From assembly GCF_964204865.1 (NCBI RefSeq), contig NC_135255.1, positions 14,785,135 through 14,849,134 on the forward strand: a stretch of DNA of 64,000 bases. Reading direction: 5' to 3'. The DNA is from Styela clava. Taxonomy: Eukaryota; Chordata; Ascidiacea; Stolidobranchia; Styelidae. Position numbers and translations under genes: made by a program. The notes under the pieces were generated by a model that was not told where the DNA came from, made no database searches, and worked only from the letters and a program-made list of their open reading frames with translations. Below, in pieces: positions 48,692-61,700 of the stretch (position 1 is its first letter; each line of letters starts with the position of its first letter).

Positions 48692-51215
48692 CAGTGATTC
48701 TCAAACTAGGGTTTGAGAGCCGCATGCGGCTCTTAGCAACCTTTCCTGCGGCTCTCGTTAATGCTTATTACTTATCGATCTTAAGATCGGTAAGTATATT
48801 GATAGGTATTTGTCTGTATGTATGTCTGTGTGTCTGTTAGATGCACGCGATATCTCACGAAAGCGAGATTGAATCTGCTCCAGATTTTGCATGTGCATTC
48901 ATCTTATCTCGGACCAGAAGCCTATTGATTTTGGGCGAATTATGTCGTATAATTAGCGAGTTATCAATCAATTATTGATATAGTGATCTAGATTTTTGTA
49001 AAGCGAGAGAATTTTGAAACCCGCTGAGTGTGTGTGTGCGATGCGCAGTGCGCAAGTTACAAGAGCGGATGAATCGAAACTGCAGTTTCTGTTTTGGGGG
49101 ATCCCCTAACTATCGATCGATAAGTCTTCGGTTTCCAACCGATATTCTCGTTGTTTATTTGCCGTGTTTATTTGCGTAACGTTGACTAACCTACAAGATG
49201 CACTAGTTACGCAACAGTAAACGTTTTCTGTAATCATTGGCTTGCTTCCATGGATTTTCAGTGTTTGTCGCATTCCCACATATTACCGGTATGTATAAAT
49301 CAAATGCTCAATGATTAATTCTAGAGCATTTTAATTTTGTTCCAGTAATCGAAAATAGTCCCGAAATATCTGGCGATTATCTCAAGCAGCATCCTCCACG
49401 ATTACGACCCGCTTTGACAAACTTATTAGAAATCAAAGCCAAATTAAATGGCTGTTAGTCTAGGGTGGGCAAAATCGAATCTTGTTTCGAATCGAATAAT
49501 TTGAATATTTTTTATACATTTTATGGATCCAGAACATCAGAGGCCGATACACTATTTAGAAATTGATAAAAACATTGAAAAGTCGGCAAAAAAACTTTTT
49601 TTTTACTGGTTAATTTCATCATAATCACTGATTGTCACCGCGATCGTTTTGGCAGCGATAACCTAAAGTTGGTATTCTATATTCCCGCCCTTTCTCGTTT
49701 TTTTTGCAAGAATAAGCGGTCGCCGAATATCGAAGATTTATATTTCTAGTATATCCTAAAGTTCACATCAGCGACAGCTGTTGAATACATTAAGGGTTGA
49801 TTTCAAAACCAAATTAATTTTATTCTGAGTTTAATCCTCTGCCTTGGATTTGATTTTCCCTATCACCTTGTAAATTAATTGTGCCTGTTTAAAGTGAACG
49901 GTAACCGAGATGCAGATATTTAAACGATAATTGAGTTTCTCATGCGTTTCTATGGTGTTCGTGTTATTTTAGTATTGGATAGATAAACCTAGCAAATTTA
50001 CGATTGCGTGAATCCTGAATGTTGATTTAAAATAGCGATTAAATAAATTGACAACAAAGGCATTTCTAGGCCTTTGTGTCTAATAGAGGGTCAGACGCTA
50101 ATTATACCTAATCATTCAAGTTTTAACGTTTTTTTTTCAACAAAACAACACCCCGATGGGTATTATACCTAAAATACTTTCTGAGTAATGCTCAATTTTC
50201 TTTACGGAATTTGCAAATTCAGCACTTCACCTAATGATTTTGATCATGTCATGCTATAAGGCTTAATTATTACTGCCCAAATGCTTCAAAATTTACCAAT
50301 TGTAATCATTTTCGACGATAATAGACGCAACAATTCGTGAACGAGTCAGTGTGCATTGTCACAACAAAATTCACGATTGATTTTACGTTCTACTCTTGGC
50401 TCAACGGCCATGCATGGCTGAATAAAATGTTTACATATTCAAAACATTACTTGGCCAAGGATGGAAGGGATCACTAAATAGCTAATACAAAGTGCTTTGA
50501 ATGGAGTAAGACATGACATTTCTTATCTGGTTACAACTTAATGAGTATTTTTCATACAAGTAACTCATACCAGCTTTCGAAAAAACTTTTGGTCATTTTT
50601 AAATCTATGCTATTTACATAACTAGAGTTTTCTAACGACCTAAAATAGCCTTTTACACAATGAAACGCTGAAAAGTCATTTTAACATTTAATTTCAATCA
50701 ACTTTATGTTCGGTAATGCAAGAAGTGGCCAATGACATGACACCAAGCATGCGGAGGTTAAAATCTGAGATATTTATTTTAAATACCTAATCTGGTTTGA
50801 TGTTTCTAAATTTACGGAACGGTCGGTACGTTTTTTTGCAAAATAAATATTTGAAACGATACGTCAATTGCAATGACAAGCATTTAACACCAAAACGCAA
50901 GGCAACCACTTTTCAATTTTTTTTTTCTGATAGCGAGCGCCTTTGGGAAATCTCGCACAATTTATCATTCAGGTGGAGACGCGCGAGTTTGGTGTCCAAG
51001 CAGAGCGGCGCAGGTCACGTGGTACCGGATATTCGAAAAGTAAAATTTTATTATTCGAATATTTCGACCAGCTCTAGTTGTTACGATGACTTGGTATTTT
51101 AAATTCGCGCTTTTAGGGTTTGTTGCTATTTTACCTTGCGTTGTTTGTGTGCGGCTCTTCATAACTTTGAGGTTTGAAATGCGGCTCTGGGACTAAAAAA
51201 GTTTGAGAAACACTG
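48692..51215. mobile_element. 2524-bp hAT element related to the 5-kb element
   Basis: The ends are CAGTGATTCTCAAACTAGGG and AAAGTTTGAGAAACACTG, with GAGCCGCATGCGGCTC inside the left end and ATGCGGCTCTGG inside the right. The flanks are TATTAGAC at 48684-48691 and 51216-51223, exact. The middle (about 49463-50505) is a diverged homologue of the 5-kb element's interior. That segment may itself be an inserted element: it begins CTAGGGTGGGCAAAATCGAA, and CGACCAGCTCTAG near 51068 may be its other end. Confidence 0.85.
49463..50505 (+). repeat. Diverged homologue of the interior of the 5-kb hAT
   Basis: It shares, in order, GGGTGGGCAAAAT, TATATTCCCGCCC, AACAGCTGTTGAA-type, CAACAAAACAA, TGTAATCATTTTCGACGATA and CTTGGCCAAGGATGGAAGGG with 10140-12680 and its twin. 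The block between the two duplicated segments (10986-12317), with the tandem array, is missing. Confidence 0.8.
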
Positions 51216-51484
51216 TATTAGACGGTGATTTGTCACGTTGAAAAGGCTAAGTTAGAAAAAAGAAAAAACCGGACCGGTGAAATTTTAGTTTCAACCCCCC
51301 AAAACCAATTTCACCTCATAGCTTGCGTCGCTCTTACCCGTCCGCTGTCCGTTTGCGGGGACGTTGTAACTCACCGAAGGGCGGATTGAAACATCAAACC
51401 GCGGACCGGATTCCGAATATGGTATTAGTGTGAGAGCTGATTTTCCACTGTGCCCCATGTCCCAACGTGCCCCACCTTCCCCTA

Positions 51485-52079
51485 CTTCCGTTCGCGACCC
51501 TGAGATACAAACAAGCGAAGAAATAAAAAAGCAAACCCAGTTTCGTCAGGATTAAAAGAAATGACCAGAATTTTGTACATCATTAGCTTGGTAGTAGGCT
51601 ACGTATATGTCTCTTTATAACATTGCAGACACAAACTATGGTATTCATTCAGAAAGTTCGCCAATACGCGTTCATTTTTATAACGGTAAAACGATTGCAT
51701 TTTTTACTGCTACAAAACGACGTCTTGTGAACTGACTTCAGTGGTTAAATGTGCAACAACTGTGATTGCTTCATATCATTTTTTTAATTATAATAGGCGA
51801 TATTACCTATATTTTCTTGATTTTAATCTTTGTGATCATATTTTGAGTGGGGTTTGGGACGGGAAAACGACGGTACAAAAGCGTAAAGCTACAGTTGTAT
51901 CCCCATTAACAACAACCCAATAACAGAACGATTCATATGTACATAGCATGTCCAAAGACAAAGTGTGATTAGTGAGGTTAGCACCCGGTCACAAATATGA
52001 CTGGAATGAGCTGTTAAACGTGCCGTCGCGCTTGCATTTTTGTTCTCATGTTTCTTGAATTAGGTTGAGTTCGGGTTGT
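51485..52079. other. Intergenic, no gene seen
   Basis: No exon or repeat end was recognised. Confidence 0.45.
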
Positions 52080-52262
52080 CCCGGGGGAGATAAGACGACT
52101 TAATTATATGGCAAACCACAGTCGGTTACCAGTCCATGTTGGATATGGCACAAGTTTGCCAAAAATTCAGATGCATGGAATTGATGGTGGGGGAAGCCGT
52201 AACCGGCCAGCGGTTACGTGAACCACCCCATGGCGGCGAGGAGTTTGATGAGCAGGCGCAGA
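52080..52262 (-). mobile_element. SINE fragment, minus orientation
   Basis: TCCCGGGGGAGATAAGACG, ATATGGCAAACCACAGTCGG, AAGCCGTAACCGGCCAGCGG and TTACGTGAACCACCC are the reverse complement of the body and tail of the SINE at 21771-22106. The tRNA-like head is not clear. Confidence 0.65.
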
Positions 52263-52484
52263 AAAGTCATACCGTATTGCAGTATATGGGTGTACAATTA
52301 GGGATTGCTAAATACGGTCGATGCGTGTCAAATCAGCGATGACAAAATACGGTCGATTCATATTGAATAAGGCTGGAGTCAGATAGTGCGCTGTATACAG
52401 ATAACAGGTGAAAATTGCATCCAAATCACAGCGAAATATGGTCAATGTGTTCCCTATTTATTAAGCTGGTGTCAAGTCAAGTCT

Positions 52485-52539
52485 GACGAAACACGATCAA
52501 CGAAACACGAAACACGTCTGACGAAACACGAAACACGAT
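52485..52539. repeat. Short direct repeats of ACGAAACACG
   Basis: The motif GACGAAACACGA or ACGAAACACG occurs several times, in part as a duplicated CTGACGAAACACGAAACACG-type unit. Confidence 0.7.
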
Positions 52540-52677
52540 ATTTTTAAAATGCAAGGCAACATGATTGGCTGACTAGTGTCTAGTGTAGTTTCGTACCTGA
52601 AGCACTACTAGTGGGCGTAGCATAACAATTTTTGCATATGTTAATCCTAACCCCCACCTGACTGCGCCATCCAAAAA

Positions 52678-52708
52678 TTACGTCATTGTAACGTCACAGT
52701 GACGTAAC
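52678..52708. promoter_or_regulatory. Cluster of three CRE/ATF-like half-sites
   Basis: TTACGTCATTG, AACGTCAC and GTGACGTAAC lie within 31 bp. TGACGT/ACGTCA is the CREB/ATF core. It lies about 0.9 kb upstream of a possible Mondo first exon, so a promoter role is possible but unproven. Confidence 0.35.
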
Positions 52709-53548
52709 AGAGCCCTTCGAACCATACCAACTGTCAACCACTATAGATCCAAGACGCACAGAAGATCACCCGAAATATAGCAAGCTATTTCTCTCGTTTT
52801 CTTGTCGTAACGATCCCGATATGCGAGTTCTTTATCGTCGGCGCCGATGCCATTCCGGCGATCTTAGGTATACTTTGGCAAGCTCTATGAGTGATTTTGA
52901 CTTCGTGCCTTCGTGGTGAAATTGATAATTTTGTTAATATGTTGCATCATGACATATATATTCCGTGCCAGTAACATAGGTCTGTAGGTACCCAGTGGCC
53001 AGTGCAGTGTATAGTGCATTGCAATTTATGATTGGGATCTGGTTAACTATAGTCTGATAGTAGTCTACTGTAGTAGGATTCCAAATCTTTTAGGCATTTA
53101 ATTCCTAATGAGGCTTTGACCAACCAGACTCTACTTTAGATTAATTAGATATACTAGATAATCAGAAACTGCTCGTATGCTTACGCAATTTATTACACAT
53201 TTTGAGAGGTGGTATGCAACAGTGCAAAGGGTTTGAACAGAATATTTCTAATTTCCATGCTAAACTGTTGCCATATTTCAGATGTTACTATCATTTTATG
53301 CATTCAAATGCACATACTTACAAATGATATTCTAATATACCACTAATTAATCTTGAGAAACTGTGAATTTGTAACATAGAACATAAGATTTTTACTTGGA
53401 TTATTGGACACTATGTTGGATGTAAACAAGCGTACTAAACACAATATTGAATCGATATGGATTAACATAATACATTTGGCAAATACTGGAAAAGAACTCT
53501 CTTTGTGAAAACATCATCAGATAACACTCTTCTCGGTATTACTTCAAG

Positions 53549-53600
53549 ATGGAGGGTATGATTGCTCGCCGCTCACAAATGAATTTGAGGGAACGTAAAG
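53549..53600 (+). CDS. Candidate first coding exon of the Mondo gene
   Basis: An ATG in good context (CAAGATGG) opens a 17-codon basic stretch (MEGMIARRSQMNLRERK) that could splice at AAAG|GTTGGA in phase 1. That phase is what the acceptor at 54595/54596 needs to read into Mondo. The donor is weak and no homology supports these residues, so this is a tentative model. Confidence 0.25.
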
Positions 53601-53689
53601 GTTGGATTACATTTTATTCGTGGATTGTCATAGCAAAGCTACTGGATTTATGTTATGGTATAAGATATTGCGATAGGATGAGTTACGAT

Positions 53690-53925
53690 GCTCTCGCACC
53701 TCTGATTACCCTGCGCGGGTTTGCAGGTTGGTGCGAGAGTATTGCTGGACTCCTCCTCGCAGTAGTGTGGTTCATGTAATCAGTTGGTCAGTTATGGCTT
53801 CCTATACTATAAAGTCCATGCATCTGTACTCCTGTTATACTAACTAGCCTAATCCATTAATCCAGTCATGGCTGTGGTTCGCCATATGATAAAGTCGTCT
53901 TATAAATATGTAAATCGTATCCTAT
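53690..53925 (+). mobile_element. SINE fragment, plus orientation
   Basis: GGTGCGAGAGTATTGCTGGA, ACTCCTCCTCG, GTTCATGTAATCAGTTGGTC, GTGGTTCGCCATATG and TAAATCGTATCC follow the same order as in the SINE at 21771-22106. The head is degraded. Confidence 0.7.
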
Positions 53926-54595
53926 GCTAAATAAGTCAAGGAAGAAAAACATCCAACAGTCGAGTGTAAATTATAATGGAAGTAAAAATGGAAAGTGCAT
54001 TTTATCACTAAACATGCCAATGATGAAATCTAACCACTGGTATCAGATGAAAATGATGAAACAAAATTTTAGATGCTTATATGGCATTGGAGATACTGAA
54101 TAGCCTATGTAAAGTTAACTTTTGGTTCAAGAACGTATTATAGGTACCGATATATATATGATATCTGATGCTAAATCAGTTTTTGCAACTCATTGTAATA
54201 AATAATAATCTAAAATAAATTGTGATTATGGTTTTCCAAAATAGTGTTTTTAATTCATATAATTGCTTATCTGTTATTTTGCACTCGTCAGACTAATATT
54301 TTCACTGCATAAAGAAAAATATAGCAATAAACTAATCACATATTACTAATTATACTATTAACATATGTACAGATTTAGAATGTAGCCAAATCCACACCAT
54401 TAGCTTCAAAAATCAAATATTAAAATCGGTCAAATTTCAATATAAAAATACAATTACAATATATTTAATTTTTTTTTATCTTCAAATTTAATCGCAATTG
54501 ACATTGAATATGAATTATTAATAAATGAATAATTTTGAAATTAAATTTGCTAAAATTATTTTAATTTAAATGATGGAATTTATTTTTATTCAAAG
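53926..54595. other. AT-rich sequence upstream of the first firm Mondo exon
   Basis: No coding exon was recognised; probably intronic if the candidate first exon at 53549 is right. Confidence 0.4.
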
Positions 54596-57500
54596 CTGAG
54601 AGCAATGGAGAAGTAATCCACTCAGGACATTTTATGATATCATCTGTAGCAGATCAAGATGATGTTGATGATGACGTTCCCCACGACAGAGATTCTCCGG
54701 TACATCATGATCAAGCTATCAGAATACGTGAAGGATATGATTTTTCGGATGTTCGGAAGGAAACACAGGTATAAAATAGCTTCTTTATCGGTTCTAACGG
54801 TAAATTTTTTAAAATTCTCGTATTTTGACCGAATGCTAGCTAAAGATGTTTGTGTTAAAAATAAGGTTGAATAGCCCCTTAAGCATACTACATTGTGTAA
54901 CACAATTATAATTCCTGACTTATAATTATTATATTCTAATTACCGTAGTTATGAACCATAATTGGAGAAAAGTGATTTTTTCAATGTACATGTTAAAAGC
55001 TATCAGGAAATCTGGGCAAAAATCTGGAAAATTTTATTATACAGTATTAATAAATTTGATTATTTGAAGCTAAGCCAATCCACAGTTGATGTAGGTTGGA
55101 AAAACAGGATATGGAAACCTTCAGTAATGTTGTTTCTATTTTATGCTCAAAAAAGTATTGAGAATGGCAGCAATTATGTTTGTCTGCTATAACAATAACA
55201 TTAATACCTATCGCATATGTAATAAAAATTAATCAAAAAAATTTTTTTAAACAAGATTTCAGCATTGATCTACTTTCTGTATTTATTTTCAAAATTTCAT
55301 TTTAGTAGTGGAAGGTATTTTCAATGATAAGTATAGACTTTTTGTATCGTTGCCGTAATTATCTTATTGTAAATATTTGTAGAATACCTATCAGTTTGGA
55401 CATCGTTCAACAAATCAAATTACTATTGATGCGTCACTATCAAGATTATTTGAATGTATGTCATTGGCATATAGAGGGTGAGTCCCATATCAGACTTCTA
55501 TTCCATTTTGAGATCAGATCTCAAATTCTAATATAAAATGTAGAATATGGCTGAAATAATAGTCATCTGCTAGTAGACCAGATTCTATGATATAAATTTT
55601 TTTTAAAATGTAATTCAGTGTTTTTGAACAAGCTTCATTCTTTTTCAAAACTAAAGTGTCCACCTGATTAACTTATAAAGCAAACATTTAGATCTATTTA
55701 ATGAACAAATTTGTAGAATGAAATGAAAATGTTGGGGCTTGCTTTTATTTCCACTTTTTTTGATTTTAGAGGGAAAGTTGTTTCACCGAAATGGAAGAAT
55801 TTTAAAGGTTTACGTCTCTCTGTGAAAGATAAGATTCGATTGAATAATGCTATATGGAGAACATGGCACATTCAATGTAAGATATAAATTTGCCTAATAC
55901 TAATTCGTAGTCTGTAAAAAGATGCACAAAAGTATCAGTTGCGTTGTCTTTATGCACCTTGAAATCATATATCAGTATACATGAATTAGAAATACTTAAA
56001 CTTATTGCCAAAATTACATGACCATATTTTGTTGAGATGGTTGTTTATTTCAGCCTTCTTTTGTGGATATAAATACTACATACATTATGCTATGTCCTGC
56101 AGCAAAATTCTGCTAAGCTTTTAATTTTTAACAAAAAATCTCTGCAACATCGCCAACATGTGTTGTGCAGCAGAAGAAAAGAGTCATTGACACAAATTAT
56201 ATAATGTATTTCAGACTTTATTCCAAACATTTTATTATAACACAATGTATACTTATAACACAATGCATGTATACCGGTGTGTTAGGTTCATTAGAATAAT
56301 CTATTGATAAAGCATAAAAAATTATGTACTTATTATCATTGGGAAATTAGTATCAACTCGTCATTATGAGCTACAATCACCAGTCTGCAGAATCTTTGTT
56401 ATCGATATAAACTTTCGATAATGATTGACCAATAGCTGCAGGGGGTGTGGCATCACTTAAAAGTTTTTACAGCTAACATTCATATTATTACGGTCAGTTT
56501 CAAATTGGTTCAATTTTGTTTTGAAAACTGGTTTATGAAATTCCTTCTCCTAATTTTACGACAATGACAATGGCTTCTGTCATTTTATATCATTTTCCAG
56601 TTTGATAGTCTCAGTTCTATTCATTTTGATTATTATACAGGACAATTTTATGTGATAAACTAGCTGAGTTGCATAAAATTTGAAAATAAAAGTAAATGGC
56701 CATAAAGGTTTATCACATAGATAAAAAGAAGAACAAACAGCAGTTTCTCACAATTCACATTGTTTATAGAGTAAACAATAGATATGAGGTTGCGTATTTT
56801 TGAAAATATACAATCTTATATTGAGAGATATTTAAGCAAGCAAATAGTTTTTGAATAGTCTTTCAAAATTCATTTGTGTAATTATTGAATTGTTTTTGAT
56901 GGATGTTTTTCATGGGAGTGCTGGCATAACAGCTGCATCAAACACGAGTTCGTCTGAGTTTACATTCAAATGAGTTTGTTCTTTTACCTACATGTTATTG
57001 ATTTTCCACTCGACAATGGAATAGTACTACTGTGAAGCTCGTTAGAAATACCATATTTACATATTTACAGAAAAAGAAATACCATATTTAAAAAATTTTT
57101 TTTTAATTTTAAACAATCCTAAAAACACCATGATAGTTCCTTTAGTATTGGTTAATATTTTAATTTCGAGAATGAACTCTCAGCTTGGTAGTTTTGTCAC
57201 GTCAGATTTTGTCTGTGCCTTAAGGCCATGATTACTACCACATTGTATTCTCTTTTACTTGGATTAATTATTACGGAACCAGAACTCGTTATTATTGTTA
57301 ACCACCCAATTTGGAGCAAAGGTCACATTTTTTTTAAATTTTGTTATTAAAATTACTGTAACACAACTTTCTAGCCATAGATGCATTCTACTGACATCCA
57401 TGGCCATGTTATATATTGCATATTTTCTTACTTATACAAAACATGTTGTTTTGTGGTGTCTGCGGTTTAGATTGGAAGTTGTGCAATCCTGCAACTACTC

Positions 57501-58671
57501 TAATGCCAACTGGTATGTTTTGTAAATTGTAATATAATTACATATACTTCTGAAATCAGCATTATCACAAATTGCATCATGTTTTGCTTATGTCTACACG
57601 TGTTCAGTAGGCTAGTGCATAAGTTGCCACCCATTATTACCTCATTGGTATTTTTATATTTCCAAGCATGGTTTTTTATTTTGTTTTTCTCAAGATTGCT
57701 CATCTTAGCAGAGTACTCAATAGGCAACCTTTTGCAAATAGGAATTAAACGTGTTTTTTTAAATTTATTCGCACTTGAAAGAGATTAACATAAATTTATG
57801 TGAATCTCTTTCAAGAGCGGATAAATTCTAAAAGATTCATAATGCAGCCATTAACAATGTTCGCTAAATTGACTATTGAGTGTTACACATATTTCGCGTT
57901 GAACAAGTAAATTGAATATTCAAAAACAACCCCAGTTACATTTATTTAGAAATGATTTTACAATTTCTTTTTCAAAGCCATTCTTGTAGTTTTAGTCCTA
58001 TCAATATGCTTTTTCTTGGTTGTTCAAATTTGGATCTCACATCATATTTGCTCAGATTTGAACTTGCGTTACTAATGAAATGTATATTCAATTAAACATT
58101 CAAATAATGAAATATGATCTGAACATTCTGAAGCTATTTGGTTGATTTGTTCCCAACCTAATGCTCCTTTCTTTCTTTTACAAAACTTTTGGACCAGTCA
58201 GTGTAGATTCGTTTTGGTTTAGAAAAATGATGAGATACTGCTCTAAAAATTTGTTCAAATTAGGCTGTATATATCTTCTTTGTGGAAATAAAATTTAACT
58301 GAATGAGACGAAGATGCCTTTCATATGTTTTTCGTTTAATATTTTATTTAAATCATTCTTCGAAAGATATTTTGGAAAAACCTGACTTGCCAATCAAACT
58401 ACTCATAATAATTCCACTTGATGTTTGGATTTTGTGTTTGTGTACTTTTGGGACTTTAATGAGTGTCAACCAATATAGTTTTTAAGAGGTTTTATCGGAC
58501 TTTAGGCTCCCTAGTTTTTTCGAAAAACAAAACGATTCCAAATTTCCAATAGTTCATCACTAATATTTGTTTGCAGATATCATGAGAAAAAGACGCAGCA
58601 AAATATCGTTCGTTCAGTTTGCGACTCCACTTGATAATGAGTCTGACTGTGATTCACATTCAAAGCCAGAG
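54596..58671 (+). CDS. Mondo (MLXIP/MLXIPL, ChREBP family) transcription factor, N-terminal exons (partial gene)
   Basis: Four exons are supported: 54596-54768 (acceptor could be 54601), 55383-55477, 55770-55876 and 58577-58671, all GT-AG with matching phases (0, 2, 1, 0). The landmarks follow the Mondo glucose-sensing module in order: VIHSGHFM, GYDFSDVRKET, TYQFG, TIDASLSRLFECMSLAY (the nuclear-export region), VSPKWKNFKGLRL, DKIRLNNAIWRTWHIQY, KRRSKISFVQFATPLD and a terminal SKPE. Mondo proteins pair with Mlx through C-terminal bHLH-Zip domains and switch on carbohydrate-response genes when glucose-6-phosphate rises; this N-terminal module does the sensing. The acidic run DQDDVDDDVPHD is a local insertion. 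The bHLH-Zip exons lie beyond the window, and the intron after 58671 holds the second 5-kb hAT copy. Confidence 0.9.
55877..58576 (+). other. 2.7-kb Mondo intron with a long palindrome
   Basis: It runs from donor CAAT|GTAAGA to acceptor TTTGCAG. No further exon is visible inside it. A ~66-bp palindrome lies at 57762-57827. Confidence 0.7.
57762..57827. repeat. 66-bp near-perfect palindrome in Mondo intron
   Basis: The arms CGCACTTGAAAGAGATT and AATCTCTTTCAAGAGCG are complementary apart from isolated mismatches, around a self-complementary ACATAAATTTATGTG centre. There is almost no loop. Confidence 0.9.
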
Positions 58672-58749
58672 GTATGTATAATGGAGATAATCATTGTGTA
58701 AATATTAAATATATTCTAAACCTATTGTTATCGCAGACTCACAGTATCA

Positions 58750-58757
58750 TATTACAG
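58750..58757. repeat. Target-site duplication, left (TATTACAG)
   Basis: Repeated exactly at 63768-63775 outside the other end of hAT copy 2. Confidence 0.92.
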
Positions 58758-61700
58758 CAGTGTTCACTATTAGCGCACTTTTTTGCGAAAATTGCGAAGC
58801 ACTTTCGCAACTTTTTTTAGGGACTGCGAAATAGCACTTTTTTCCGATTTTGAAGAGAAATAGCACTTTTTTCCGATTTTGAATGGAATAAAAATTCAAA
58901 GTTAACAAATATTTTCGAGTATTAAGTTGACAAATAAGTAACATACTGGTACTTTTGTAACTCAATTCTGCATATCATAACGATATTTACCGGAATTCTA
59001 ACCTATGAGATGCAGACATAGGAGATAAAGCTTTTGCATTAACGGCAAAATTCTTGTTTATAATATGACTATTATACAAGCACAGGGATTCCGCTTCTCC
59101 CGCAAAAAAACGCTCCCGGGGCGTTTCTTTGAACGAGAGTGGTCATGTGACTATCAATGATATCGATGAATTCAAAATGACTATAAAAAGTGTTAGTAAG
59201 GTGTTATAGTCGCTTTGGATGAATTGTGACCAAACTGCACGATTTTCAAATCAGACGAAACTTTTAGCAGCATGTCACAGATTTGCAAAATCAACAAATT
59301 CACATTAAGTGCCATTTTATTGTAATCACAATGTTGAAAGGAGGTGGCATTTTCCGTAATTTTGCGATATTTACACAACTATTTCTCATTGATATGCGAG
59401 GAGGGGTGGGCAAAATTCAATATATTTTTAAATCGAATATTTTTAAGGAGTACCGAATAAACGTGGTGGAAACATTAAAAAATCGGCAACAAAGCCTTTT
59501 TACTGGTTAATTCCGTTGTAATCTCTAATTGTTCTCGTCACCGATCGTTTTGGCGGCGATATCCAGGTTTTGGGTAATCTATATTCCCGCCCTCTCTTTT
59601 TTACAAATATGAATTCTTGTGGGTCGGCGGACATCGAAGTTTTATATTTCGGGTTTACCCGTTCATTCACATCGGCAACAGCTGTTGAAGACATTGAGGA
59701 CTCAAATTAACATTTGCGCTGGCTTTAATATTACCTATCAAGATTTGTAAATTTACCGTCCCAATTTTATGCAATGGTAATATTATTGTCCATACCGTGA
59801 TGCAGATATTTATTAAGAGTAAGACGATAATTAACTTTCTCATGTATTTCTATGGTGATAAACTTCGCAAATCTGAAATTGTGCCAATCCTGAATGTTGA
59901 TTTGAAATAGTGATTGAATAATTCGGCTATAAAGGCATTTCTGCGTGGTCATAAGACGAGATGACGTTAATGAACAGCACTTCTTTCACAGGATATTTTA
60001 CGTATGCGACTTAATGCTAAAAAGATTGGGCTCGAGTGCTTTTTTTTCGAGTGCTGGAGTGCCTAATAGAGGTCAGGCGCTAATTGTAACTAATTTCCTC
60101 AAGTTTCAACGTGTTTTCAACAAAACAATACCCCGGCGATAATTATAGCTAAAATGTTACCGAGCAATTCACAATTTTATTTATGGAATTTGCAAATTCA
60201 CCAGTTTCTTGACGATTTTGATATTGTCACGCCCTAATTATTAGTGCAAAAAATACTCCCCTTCTTCCGTGGCGGTTTGACGGGTTCTTTGTTCCATTCT
60301 TCAGAAAGTTCTGACACGGGGGATATAGAATACTGAATCCGGAGGGTTGAATCCCTGTCCACTTACTGGTGATTTTCCGTTTTGAAATGCGTGAAACATT
60401 CTCTATTTTAAATTAAATGACGTTTCGCGGGCTAGAGTTCTCCCCGAAAATGATGTGTTCCAGAGGTTAGTTAGACGATAGATAAAACATTTAATTAATA
60501 ATTTTCGTGAGGCCCCGTTTTCAAAAATACAAAGTTATATCGCAAAAAAATGCGTTATGATACATTTGGAATGAAACATTATTTACCGTGAATTCAGATC
60601 ACATGTTACTCTCCATGACACCCGGTATCCGAAAAATACAGTTGTATCTCGAAAAATGTGTTTTGTTACATTTAAAATAAAACATTTTTGCGATTAATTT
60701 AGATCATATTTTGCTTTTCACGACCCCCGTTTCCGAAAATACAAGGTTATATCGCGAAAATGTGTTTTGTTACATTTAAAATAAAACATTTTTGCGATTA
60801 ATTTAGATCATATTTTACTTTTCAGGACACCCGTTTTCGAAAATACAAGGTTATATCGCAAAATGTGTTTTGTTACATTTAAAATAAAACATTTTTGCAA
60901 TTAATTTAGATCATATTTTGCTCTTCACGACACCCGTTTTCGAAAATACAAGGTTATATCGCGAAAATGTGTTTTGTTACATTTAAAATAAAACATTTTT
61001 GCGATTAATTTAGATCATATTTTACTTTTCAGGACACCCGTTTTCGAAAATACAAGGTTATATCGCAAAATGTGTTTTGTTACATTTAAAATAAAACATT
61101 TTTGCAATTAATTTAGATCAAATTTTACCTTTCACGGCAACCCGTTTCCGAAAATACAAAGTTATATCACAAAAAATGCGTTTTGTTACATTTATTTTGC
61201 ATTCCCAATAAAATACATATTTTCCCTAATTAAGGTCGTCGATGAATCTGTTCCTGTCGTTCAAGCTCGACACACGTTTGGACGAGTGTGGGGCGGTTTT
61301 TTGGTCGACGATAAATTAAAAAGTTGCCACATGTTATTTGTATAACGATAATAACTGAAAATTAAGATTTCATAATAGAAGTTAATTTGTCTCAAGATGG
61401 TATTTTACGATTCCTGCCCACAGAAAATAAACACGCTGACAGGCTTGGTTATAATTGATATTCGTTTAATTTATTTTACACTATTAATTAATAAACGCGC
61501 CACACCAATTGCGACCATATAAATTGCAGTCGCATCGGTATGGACTGTATGTTTTTGGCGCTCTCACATTAATAATAATTTTCAACAAAACAATACCCCG
61601 ACGGTCATTAAAGCTGAATTCGTTACCGAATAATTCGCAATTTTATTTACGGAATTTGCAATTTCAAGATCTCACTTGACGATTTTGATGATGTCATGCC

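Larger units (their letters stand above)
48112..51482. mobile_element. TA-flanked inverted-repeat element hosting a nested hAT
   Basis: The left end TA|GGGGAAAGTGGGGAAGG and right end CACCTTCCCC|TA are inverted repeats; the next bases (TTGGGACAC and GTCCCAACGTG) also pair. TA on both sides suggests a TA-target element such as a Tc1/mariner-type MITE. Its sequence is split by the hAT element at 48692-51215. No transposase is seen, and the superfamily is uncertain. Confidence 0.55.

Noticed and set aside
52819-52865. ATG plus short frame ending at a GTATAC donor-like site, considered as Mondo first exon
   Set aside because: It leaves phase 2, which does not fit either acceptor of the first firm Mondo exon.
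55324-55536. 70-codon frame over the second Mondo exon
   Set aside because: It is a different frame from the one giving TYQFG...LFECMSLAY with correct splice phases.
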